Under the pieces are notes generated by a model that was given only the letters and a program-made list of their open reading frames with translations, was not told the origin of the DNA and ran no database searches. Shown here piece by piece: positions 24,711 through 34,943 of a DNA stretch of 64,000 bases. The translations under genes were made by a program, and so were the position numbers. The DNA is from Panicum virgatum (taxonomy: Eukaryota > Streptophyta > Magnoliopsida > Poales > Poaceae). The stretch covers positions 51,331,992 to 51,395,991 of the forward strand of contig NC_053142.1 in NCBI RefSeq assembly GCF_016808335.1. Reading direction: 5' to 3'. The first letter of the stretch is position 1. The number at the start of each line of letters is the position of its first letter.

Positions 24711-26745
24711 AACATAATATAGTGATAAAACTTTGGTCACAATGACTAAAACATGCACATATACTTTCTTTTCTGATTAAATCTTCTCGTTGGTTCCAAT
24801 TTAATCAGAAAATTTAACGAATTACAATATTCGCAAAACTTTAGTGAGAGAAACCAAAAACTTTTCGAAAACAGTTGCATCTTTTTTTCATATCAACTAA
24901 AAATCATAATGGAACAATCACTTTTCTTTCTTAACCTCAACTATACAGCTGAGTAACCTCAAAACTTTATCTGTAGGGTTGATCGGAATCAACTTTTGTC
25001 TGTTAATTTCTCTCTACTTGGGAAGAACTGTATATCTTAATTTAACGTTGGTCAAAATTAAAACATACAACTTTCCTTTACTTTCAATTCTATATCACCG
25101 TTGGGCAGAAATAGAACACATGACTAGAATAAAAATTATAATATTGCCATCATCAACTTTGGTTAGAAAATGACAACATCATAATAAACTTGACACTTAC
25201 AGTGGAAAAATGGCAAAAAAAAATGCCAAAATATTCTTTCTTTGACATACAACAGCGGAAGCTTTTCTTAACCTTAAACACAGAGGCTCCTTTTTCCCAC
25301 AGGGAAAAACTCATCTGAGTCTACCCTTTTTTTATTATTATTATTGCAGCGGAAAACTTTTCTTTCTTTTCAGAAGCAATTCTTTGTCTTTCTCTTTTCT
25401 CTAAAAAAATTGATCATTCTGATGCAAAAAAAATAGAGATTTATCATTGAACTTAAAATTATAATATTGTTATCATCAACGTTGGTCAGAAAATAACAAT
25501 ATCATAAATTAACTTTAAACAAATATTCTTTTGACTTTTCTATTTAAATTTTCCCGTTGGTTCCAATTTAAATAGAGGATAAAACTTTTACTTTGCAGCG
25601 GAAACTTGACAAATACATTTATTCATAAGCATATTTGTACTCATATACTCTCAAAACAATTTATTCCGTTAATTCAAAATTGAATAGAGAGTCAAAACTG
25701 TATGGAATTAATCAAAAAAAAATTGCATCTGAAATGAGAAAACTATTTACCAAAACCTTTCGGCCCATCTCAGCACCTGCTTTGGCCTGCTCGCGCTTCA
25801 GGCTCAAGGCCCAGCAGACAGTGGCTCGGCCCGCTTACTGCTGCTGCACGCGCGTGGGCCAGCGGCCCAGCTCGCTCGCGCACGGCCCATCTCGGCCCAC
25901 GCTCGAAGATCCGGTCCGGCCGCCACCAGCCGTCGGATTGCATCCAACGGCCGCGCGCCGATTCCGGTGGAACAAAAACCGGCGGCCGGCGCATCTCCCC
26001 CTGAACCCTAGTTTCGTTTCTCCTCCTTCCTTCTCTCTGTAGACCGAGCGGCGGCGGCCACTGCGTGGCCTTGCCCGTGTCGGCGGCTCGCCGGCGACGG
26101 TAAGGAGCGGCGCCGCCGGCACATGGCCGGGGTCACCCTCTTCTTTCCCTTTCTCTCTAGCACGGGGCGGCGGCCATGGATGATGGATGGCCGGGGAAAA
26201 ATAGCGGCGCCGCCGCTGGCCCGCGCTGGCGACGGTGAGGAGCGCGCGGCCAGCTCATGGCCGCGGTCCTCCCCTTTTCCTCTATGCTTTCTTTCCCCTC
26301 CCCTTCTTCCTAGCCTCGCACCGAGCAAGAACGGAAAACCGCCCACGGCGCCCAGGGAGGGAAATGGCGGCGGCGCCGCTGCAGGCCCACTCGCCGGCTC
26401 GCACTTTCGCCCTCGTGCGAGGGCGCCGCCGTCGAGCGGCCTTGCTGCGGTGCGAAAGCCTGCGTGCCTCGCGGCGGCTCGGTTCCTTTTCCACTCCGTG
26501 ACGGTACAAACGCCGACGAACCAGCGCCTCTGGAGGCGTTCCCGCACGGCCACGGCTGGCGGTAGCCCCGGCGGCGAAAACCCTGGTAAGTCTCCGCCGC
26601 CTCTATTCTTTGGCTAGGGTTACGGTTTGCAACCTTTTTCGATCCAAGATCGATTGTCTCTTTGTCTGATGACTTTGTTCTTTCAATTCGTTGCCGAATC
26701 CTCTTTCCCAATTCGATCTACTCTCTAGATTGGCTCTGATGCCAT

Positions 26746-27213
26746 TGTTAGACTCTTTAGATCGACTAGGAGTAGATCGGCGGGATCTTACTTTAACTGA
26801 GGAAGACCTCGCTGGTGGCCGCTGCCGTTGCCTTCGCAGGTTCGTTGGTGAAGCTCTGCGCACGGGCAGCGACGGTTGATGTAGCAGGTCGCCGGAGTCA
26901 TAGGGGGCGACGGGCTCGCGGTGGCGATAGTGGCGCAGGGGCGGTGACGTCCTCGCTGTGTCGAGGACGGTGGCTCGGTAGGCTTCCCGCCGCAACAGCA
27001 GCCCCCTCTCTAGATCGGGTTAGGGTTTTGGATGGTGGGAACACTGTGGCGGCCACGAACCTCATGTCATGTGCCGTAGTCCCCACCTCCTCTATATATG
27101 GCACTGCACGACGGGGGCCCACCAGCCGTCTATTGGGCTGGGCGTCCCCGATCAGGACGCGAGTCAAGGTTGGCCCAGTCGTTGGACTGGCCCGGTGGAG
27201 ATCAATACTAACA
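26746..27213 (-). repeat. 5' LTR of the inverted Copia element
   Basis: 468 bp with TGTTAG...CTAACA ends. The primer-binding site TGGCATCAGAGCC abuts it on the minus strand at 26744-26732. Its outer end nearly touches LTR B of the composite element. Confidence 0.85.
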
Positions 27214-27214
27214 T

Positions 27215-27763
27215 TGCTTTAGGTTGATCTCCTTCCTAATAGGCCCAACGGCCTATTAGGCCCTTAATCCGCGCCCTGATCGGGGGCGTCCAACCCTTAA
27301 TGGTTGGTGGGCCCCCGTTGCGCTGCGCTATAAAGAAAGGTGGAGGCCGGCGGCACACGGTACGAGGTTCACCAGTGCGCCGCCAAACCCACCGAAAACC
27401 CTAACCCGATCTGAGGGTGCGCAGGAGCAACGGGAAACTGCCTCCTCTGCTCCACTGACGTTTCCTCCGCTGCAGCCGACTCCTTCCCGCCGTCACCGCC
27501 ACCGTCCTCGACACCGTCGGCCCGGCGTCGACCTCTCTGCTTCACTCGTCGCCGCCCTTGAGCGGATCTCCATCAACGAACCCGAGATGGCCGCTGGATC
27601 GAGCTCAAGTGTTGGTGGTGACGGTCTCTCTCTCTCTACTCCCTCACTGCGTTCCTTATTTTACCGGTTATGCAATAGATCTAGGGTCTCTTGTTCTTGA
27701 TGTAAATAAAAGAAGACAAATCTTACTCGATCTGTGCACTGTGTTGATCCTAGAGATTCAACA
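27215..27763 (+). repeat. LTR B (extra internal LTR of the composite element)
   Basis: About 549 bp, same family as A and C. The first bases are irregular (TGCTTTAGG in place of TGTTAGG), so the exact start is uncertain. It has few private changes and looks closest to the ancestral sequence. It is followed directly by a primer-binding site TGGTATCAGAGC (27765-27776), complementary to initiator Met-tRNA, so it serves as the 5' LTR of the gag-pol unit. Confidence 0.85.
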
Positions 27764-28938
27764 ATGGTATCAGAGCCTACACACGTGTAGATCGAGGTCG
27801 GGAGAGAAAGATTCGAGTTCGAATCGAAAGCAAATCAAAAGAAAAAGATCGATTTCGAATCAAATCGAACAGCAAACCCTAACCCTAGAGCAAAGAGCGG
27901 TGGGTTCTGACCTGCACCGCCCCACAGCCGGCCGCCCTCGTGCGGGACAGATCCGCGCAGCCCGCTTCGTCGGGGCACGAGACAGGACGCTTCGCCGCTC
28001 GCAGCCGGGACGCCGGGGCGCACGCGCGCGGGCTCGAAAGCAAGGCGCCATCATGGCGAGCTCGACGGCGGCGCGCTCACCCACCGGCGAGCGCGCACAC
28101 CGGCGAGCAAGCCGCGATGGCTCCGCTTCGTCCTCTCCTCCGCGGCCGCCATGGCCGTCGCCTCCGCTCCGTGGCTGCCGCTGCGTTGCGTGGAGAGAAA
28201 AGGGGGAAGGAGAGAATGACGCTAGGGTTTGGGGCGCGGCGACGGCGACGCGGTTTTGTTCTGGCGAAAACCGCGGACGACCGTCCGATCGCGATCAACG
28301 GCTGTGAGAGCGTCTCGCCTTCTGGGCTGGAAAGCGGCCCATGCGGGCGGGGAGGGGGACGCCGCGGCGGGCCGATTCGGCGGCCCGGCCGTCGGCTGTT
28401 GGGCCTCGGGCCCAAGGAAAGGTGGCCGAGCGGGCCGCGGGCCGGTTTTTTTGCTCCTGGGCCGCCTCAACAGTGTTTCTTTTTATTGTTTTTCTATTAT
28501 TCCAGAAGCAATTTCAATAGTTTTTTGAATGGTTTTAGATTATAGTTTGATCTCTATTCAATTTTGCACCAACGTGTTTATTGTTTAGAGATAAAAGTTT
28601 ATAGTTTTGCTTCTGGAAATAGAAATTCATACATGTTTCCGCTGCTAAGTTAATATAGTTGCTTTTATACTTTAATTCGAACTAACGAGACAATTAAAGT
28701 TTAAGAGCATGATTAAAAGGTTATTTTTGAGGATTATGGTATTGTTAATTTTCTGACCAACGTTGTTAATTACAATACTGTAATTTCATAGTTTTTGTGC
28801 ATTTATTTCTATTTCTGCCCAACGGTGATATAGATTTAATTGCATAAACAGTTGTATGTTCTATTTTGACCAACGTTGGAATTTTACATGCAATTATTGT
28901 TATTATGTTCTCACTATTTTTTGAAAATTTCAGCGGGG
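27764..28938 (+). other. Copia untranslated leader
   Basis: The leader has a GC-rich first part (to about 28460) and an AT-rich second part. The second part carries repeated CCAACG(T/G)TG-type motifs, including a perfect palindrome CCAACGTTGG at 28870-28879. Related motifs recur in the AT-rich leader of the inverted element (about 20350, 25040 and 25480). No coding sequence is recognised. Confidence 0.55.
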
Positions 28939-31900
28939 ATGAACTTGATGGGATTCATCAGTCACATTCCGACTCTAAAAGGAGACAATTATGGCGAATG
29001 GATCAAGAAGGTTGATCTTGCTTTCGTCTGTGGAGAAGTGGATGAGATTATCACCACTCCAAAGCCCACTGAGCCACCGGCTCCAGTGAGAGGAGATTCT
29101 GACACTGATGCTGAGTGGCAGAAAAAGCAAAGGGACTATGCTCCCTTACAGATGGCTTATGATCTCGAAAAGACAAAGTGGAATAACGCCAACAAGAAAT
29201 GTGTGGCAGTTATAAAGAACACAATTGATCCTAACATTTTGGGTTCAATTGGAGAGTGTGATTCAGCTGCTGAGTACCTTGCAAAGATAAAGAATCAGTT
29301 TACTGGTTCTTCAAAGACTTATGCTACACAGATCATAGAGCAGCTGGTCACAAAGAGTTACTATGGCAATGCCGGTACAATAAGAGATCATATCATGGGG
29401 ATGTGCGCTTTGAACTCCAAGCTCAAACCAATGGACTTGGATCTTAAAGAAGAGTTTATGGTGCACTTGGTATTCGCTTCTCTGCCAAAAGAGTTTGCAA
29501 CATTCGTTGTAAACTATAACTCACAGCCAAAGAAGTGGAACATGGAAAAGGCAATTGCTATGTGTGCACAAGAGGAAGATAGACTCAAGAAACAGAATGG
29601 TGGGTCTGTCAATTTTGTGCATAATAACAAGAAAAGGTTTTTCCATGCTGCTTCTTCCTCAAAGTCCAAAGACAAAGCACCTATGCCACAGAAGTATCAG
29701 CAACAGCGTCACCAACAGCGCACTCCAGCACAAGATGAGTGTTTTCACTGCTTTGACAAGGGGCATCGTAAAGCAGATTGTCCCGCTTATTTAAAGATGA
29801 TAATGGCAAAGAATGGTGAGAATGTAATTTCATTTGTTAATGAATCCCTGTATTTAAAGTTTTCTAAATCTACTTGGTGGATTGATTCTGGTGCAACTGT
29901 GCATGTTGCAAATTCTTTACAGGGATTCCGTTCGACAAGGACTACGCAAAGAAGCGAAAGACACATTAAAGTCGCGAACGGAGTACAAGCAGATGTTGAA
30001 GCTGTTGGCGATGTCTCCATCGAGCTAGTTAATGGTTTCATGCTTGTATTAAAAGATGTTTTATTTGTTCCTTCGCTTCAAAGAAACTTGATAAGTGTAT
30101 CACGTTTAGACACAGATGGTTTTGGTTGTCATTTTGCGAATGGCAAATGTGAACTATGGTTTGATAATAATTGTATTGGTGATGCTATCCTTTACAATGA
30201 TCTTTATTTATTATCTATGCGTGATAAAGTGCATTCTGTATGTAATGTGAATGTGAATGAATCCTTGTCAGAGAAAGAAACAAAGAAAAGAAAGAGAACT
30301 CAAGATACTTCATCGAAATTATGGCACTGTCGTTTAGGCCATATTTCGAGGGGGAGAATTGAAAGATTAGTGAAGAGTGAAATTCTTCCACAGTTAGAGT
30401 TCTCTGATCTTGAACAATGCGTCGAATGCATTAAAGGAAAATTTGTAAAGCAAATTAAAAAGTGTGCCAAACGAAGTGCAGGAACGTTAGAAATAATTCA
30501 CACTGATATATGTGGACCGTTTCCTGTGAAAAGTGTGGATGGCTATGATTCGTTCATAACATTTATAGATGATTACTCCCGCTATGGTTACATTTATCCA
30601 ATTAAAGAAAGATCTGAAGCATTGGATAAATTTAAAATATTCAAAGCTGAGGTTGAAAATCAGCTTGACAAAAGAATTAAAATAGTAAGATCAGACTGTG
30701 GAGGGGAGTACTACGGTCGACATACCCCTTATGGACAAGTTCCTGGACCTTTTGCGAGGTTTTTACAGAAAAATGGTATAGTTGCCCAATACTCTACACC
30801 GGGGGAGCCTCAGCAAAATGGAGTAGCTGAAAGGCGCAACCGTACACTAGTGGATATGGTGCGCAGTATGATGAGTTATTCCTCATTGCCATTGAGTCTG
30901 TGGATGGAGGCGTTGAAAACCGCCATCCATATTCTCAACAGAGTGCCAAGCAAATCGGTGCCCAAAACGCCGTATGAGCTATGGACAGGAAGAGAACCCT
31001 CACTGACTCACCTACGGGTCTAGGGGAGCCCAGCTGAGGCTAAAGTGTTTAATCCAAATATTGGAAAACTGGATTCAAAAAATGTAAGCTGCCATTTTAT
31101 AGGCTATCCTGAAAAGTCGAAAGGTTTTCGTTTCTACTGCCCAGACAGACATACAAAGTTTGTAGAAACGAGACATGTTGTCTTTCTAGAAAGTGAAATG
31201 ATCAGGGGGAGCATGGTACCTAGAGAAATTGACCTTGAGGAGAAGCGGGTGTATGTGCCTACTCCTATGATTCAAGAGCCATTTTTCTCACTACCTGTTG
31301 ATGCTGCACCAAAAATTCCTGAAATAGTGATGTCAGTACCTTCTTCGGTTGTTGCTGCGCCAACTATTCCAGTTATTACGGTGTCAACACTTGTCGCAAC
31401 TCCACCCATACCAACAGTGAGCGAAGGTTTGGAACCTGTCATCCAGGAACCGCCTGAACCCGCGGTTGGACATGAGGAGGAGGTGCTACAGCCCCTATGG
31501 AAAATATGCCAGAAGTTGAGGCACAAAATGTGCCACAAGCAGTGGCCCTTAGAAGGTCACAAAGAGAAAGAAGGTCGGCTATTTCTAGCGACTATGAAGT
31601 TTATAATACAGAAGAGGTTCATATGGAGGGTGATCCCACTTCATATGAAGAAGCCATGAGAAGTATTCACTCATCTAAATGGCTGGAAGCTATGAAGGAT
31701 GAAATGAAATCAATGAGTTCCAATGGTATTTGGGACTTAGAGGAAATTCCTAAAGGAGCCAAAACAGTAGGCTGTAAATGGGTTTATAAGATAAAACATG
31801 ACTCCAAAGGGAATGTAGAAAGGTTCAAAGCACGACTCGTGGCAAAAGGCTTTACGCAAAGAGAAGGGATAGACTATAACGAAACTTTTTCTCCGGTTTT

Positions 31901-33203
31901 GTGTAAAGATTCCTTCAGGATTATAATGGCATTGGTGGCACATTATGACTTAGAGTTACATCAGATGGATGTAAAGACGGCATTTCTTAACGGGGATTTG
32001 TATGAAAATGTTTACATGGCACAACCAAAAGGTTTTGTCATGAAAGGAAAAGAACATATGGGGTGTCGCTTAAAAAAATCCATTTATGGATTAAAGCAAA
32101 CCTCTAGGCAGTGGTATTTAAAGTTTGATGAAACCATAAGAAAATTTGGGTTTAAAGAAAATGAGGAGGACAATTGCATTTATGCAAAGTTCAGAAGTGG
32201 AAAATTTATTTTCCTGATCCTGTATGTGGATGACATTCTACTTGCTAGTAGTGATGTTGGTCTGCTACTGGAGACAAAGAAATTCTTGTCCTCAAACTTT
32301 GATATGAAAGATCTTGGTGAAGCTTCATTTGTTTTGGGAATTGAAATTCATCGAGATAGAACAAAGGGGGTATTGGGACTGTCACAAAAGGCATACTTAG
32401 AAAAAGTTCTAAAGAAATACAGTATGCATATGTGCAAGCCTTCACCTCCTCCAATAGTCAAGGGCGATAGATTTGGGAAATTTCAATGTCCCAGGAACCA
32501 GTATGAGATCGATCAAATGAAAGCGGTTCCATATGCTTCAGCTGTCGGAAGCCTACAGTATGCTCAAGTTTGTACACGTCCTGACTTAGCTTTTGTTACC
32601 GGGATACTTGGCAGATATCAAAGTAATCCAGGACAGACACACTGGATTATGGTAAAGAAAGCATTACGTTATGTGCAAGGAACAAAAGGCCTCATGCTAA
32701 CATACAGAAAATCCGATTCCCTAGAGATAGAAGGGTACTCAGATGCGGATTTTGCGGGGGACATCGATGACCGAAAGTCCACATCCGGTTATGTGTTCAC
32801 ACTCGCAGGGGGAGCTATATCGTGGAAAAGCTCCAAACAAAGCGTCACTGCGTCGTTGACGATGTACGCTGAATTTGTGGCATGTTATGAGGCCTCGGGG
32901 CAGGTTGAATGGTTAAAGAAATTTATACCCGGTTTAAGAGTGGTAGACAGCATTCAAAGACCACTCAGAATGTACTGCGACAACGAACCAGCAGTGTTTT
33001 ATGCTCACAACAATAAGTCAAATGGTGCTGCCAAACACATTGACATAAAGTTTTATGTTGTGAAGGAGAAAATCCAGAATCACTCTATTACACTCGAGCA
33101 TATAAGTACAAAGAAAATGCTTGCGGATCCGCTCACTAAAGGCTTACCACCCAATGTGTTCATGGAACACATAGCCGGCATGGGTTTAAGGGAAAGCCTG
33201 TGA
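28939..33203 (+). pseudogene. Copia gag-pol polyprotein, interrupted
   Basis: The likely start is ATG 28939 ([18 protein letters not shown]). In order: gag with a CCHC zinc knuckle ([14 protein letters not shown], 29740-29781); aspartic protease ([11 protein letters not shown], about 29875); integrase with the HHCC zinc region (about 30320-30450) and catalytic core (TDICGPF, about 30500); then reverse transcriptase with YVDD at 32223-32234, and RNase H to the stop at 33201-33203. Two lesions break it. A TAG at 31021-31023 falls where the conserved integrase tryptophan codon is expected. A frameshift lies near 31485-31495, after which the rest of pol continues in another frame. The RNase H active region also has an altered motif (TMYAEF). 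It cannot make a full polyprotein as it stands. Confidence 0.85.
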
Positions 33204-33383
33204 TTTCTGGAAAACAAAAGGGCCCAAAAGATAAAGAATTTGTTTCAAAACAGTGATGTGTGTGGTAGCTGTTGAGTCTATCGGTCTTGGACCGTGATGA
33301 TAAAGCATGCTCTATTCATTAATCTGTGATGGAACAACTAAAGGAAAAGTTTCAGGTTAAAGTATAAAGTTAAAGTACAAAGT

Positions 33384-33400
33384 GAGATCAAGGGGGAGAA
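33384..33400 (+). other. Polypurine tract of the Copia element
   Basis: GAGATCAAGGGGGAGAA ends directly at the first base of LTR C. This is the usual priming site for plus-strand DNA synthesis. The same sequence in inverse sits at 17697-17713 in the inverted element. Confidence 0.8.
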
Positions 33401-33943
33401 TGTTAGGTTGATCTCCTTCCTAATAGGCCCAACGGCCTATTAGACCCTTAATCCGCGCCCTGATCGGGGGCGTCCAACCCTTAATGGTTGGTGGGCCCCC
33501 GTTGCGCTGCGCTATAAAGAAAGGTGGAGGCCGGCGGCACACGGTACGAGGTTCACCAGTGCGCCGCCAAACCCACCGAAAACCCTAACCCGATCTGAGG
33601 GTGCGCAGGAGCAACGGGAAACTGCCGCCTCTGCTCCACTGACGTTTCCTCCGCTACAGCCGACTCCTTCCCGCCGTCACCGCCACTGTCCTCGACACCG
33701 TCGGCCCGGCGTCGACCTCTCTGCTTCACTCGTCGCCGCCCTTGAGCGGATCTCCATCAACGAACCCGAGATGGCCGCTGGATCGAGCTCAAGTGTTGGT
33801 GGTGACGGTCTCTCTCTACTCCCTCACTGCGTTTCTTATTTTACCGGTTATGCAATAGATCTAGGGTTTCTTGTTCTTGATGTAAATAAAAGAAGACAAA
33901 TCTTACTCGATCTGTGCACTGTGTTGATCCTAGAGATTCAACA
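33401..33943 (+). repeat. LTR C (outer 3' LTR of the composite element)
   Basis: 543 bp, TGTTAGG...CAACA, followed by target duplication GGTTG. Its private differences from A and B are all C-to-T or G-to-A (ATTAGACCC, CTACAGCC, CCACTGTCC, CGTTTCTT, GGGTTTCTT). Confidence 0.88.
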
Positions 33944-33948
33944 GGTTG

Positions 33949-34943
33949 ATGAAGGCTGAATTGTAATAATTCTAGTAATGGCCACGAGTCACTGAAAAAA
34001 ATATACCTGATCTTTTCATATTATTCACTTAAGTCTGTTGTTCGTACAGGACAACATGCATTCTTGACAGCAACGTAACTTTGAAAAGGAAAACTAATCA
34101 GAAAATAATTGCGGCACAGTTGTAGTTTAACACCCGTTTCTTATTGTAAATACATGTTTAAATACTCCAATAAAACTACAATATTGAGATCTGGACCAAC
34201 CTGTAGATGCCATTTCTATGTAGTCAATTTAAACTCTTATTTGTAGGATTGTGTTAAAGAACTGAGCTAGGGAGACATATCATCCACGAGGTATGAGGCA
34301 TTTGGACTTTAGCTGCCTCTCTATAATCTTGACATAAGTTACATATTTACACCTAAGTCTACAATTTCTGGAGAAAATTTAATACAGTACCTAATCTCGT
34401 TTGCCGTGAAAAATTCAGGGCCGGCTCAGGGGCCATGCAGCAGAGGCGACCACCGGGGGGCCCAAGGACCAAGGGGGCCCAAAAGCCCAGGATGCCTTCC
34501 AGAACTCCAATCATCGCATCTTTTACTTTGGAGCTAATGGAGGCATCGGAAAAACGGTGGCACTGGAGACGCGACGTTTGTCTTCAGAGACCGTGGCGTC
34601 GAAAACTCATAGGCTATATTTGACATCATGACTGATGAAGAGTATTTCTAATAAGCCACTGATCCACTGAACAACATCTACTTGATCTTTTCAGCTAACT
34701 AGCTAGCCTGCATGAGTCATGATAAGCCTGAGGGTAACTGAACAACATCTACTTGATGAAATAAAGTTCTGCATACAAAAAAAAAATATGTATACAAGTG
34801 CCAGGTTAAGCCTGAGGGTAGCAGACCAGAATATTCTTCAAGGCTGAACTTAGTTCCTTCTTTTTATTCTGAGGCTGGTCACTTTCGCCACTGTCCACAT
34901 ATATGGCGCTGCAAAGAACCTACTAAGTACCAACCAGCCAAAA
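33949..34943. other. Intergenic, no gene seen
   Basis: The sequence is mostly AT-rich. At about 34424-34500 there is a GC-rich block starting CAGGGCCGGCTCAGGGGCC that looks like a repeat remnant, but no second terminus was found. The last part probably includes the 3' UTR of the minus-strand LRR gene. Confidence 0.4.

Larger units (their letters stand above)
17229..27213 (-). mobile_element. Inverted, coding-defective Copia element
   Basis: The element has two 468-bp LTRs with perfect TGTTAG...CTAACA termini. On the minus strand the 5' LTR is 27213-26746, followed by a primer-binding site (TGGCATCAGAGCC, 26744-26732) complementary to initiator Met-tRNA. A polypurine tract (GAGATCAAGGGGGAGAA, about 17713-17697) precedes the 3' LTR. 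Decayed pol remains are visible: an RT start-like HSSTWQEAIEDIM near 19380-19330, and RNase H remains at 18349-17850 (YEATGQAKWL, YVAKEKIQNH, LANPLTKG), all frameshifted. No gag is recognisable. A 4.3-kb LTR element is nested at 20425-24710. The two 5-bp flanks (GGCAT and TTGCT) do not match, so no target duplication is preserved. Confidence 0.82.
16669..33943 (+). mobile_element. Composite three-LTR Copia retrotransposon, 17.3 kb
   Basis: The left end starts TGTTAGGTTGATC at 16669 and the right end finishes ATTCAACA at 33943. The 5-bp target duplication GGTTG sits exactly outside both ends (16664-16668 and 33944-33948). Three copies of one LTR family lie in the same orientation: A 16669-17213, B about 27215-27763, C 33401-33943. 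The complete internal region (PBS, gag-pol, polypurine tract) lies between B and C. Between A and B is an inverted Copia element of another LTR family (17229-27213), with only 15 bp of other sequence on its left and at most a few bp on its right. The matching outer duplication says A and C are the original ends. B is an extra LTR whose first bases are altered (TTGCTTTAGG instead of TGTTAGG). Confidence 0.85.

Noticed and set aside
25635..28545. Many 100-250 codon frames around the Copia LTRs
   Set aside because: They lie in GC-rich LTR and leader sequence of retrotransposons, occur on both strands and have no gag or pol motifs.
34424..34510. hAT-type element starting CAGGGCCGGCTC
   Set aside because: Only one possible terminus is visible; no inverted partner or 8-bp duplication was found nearby.
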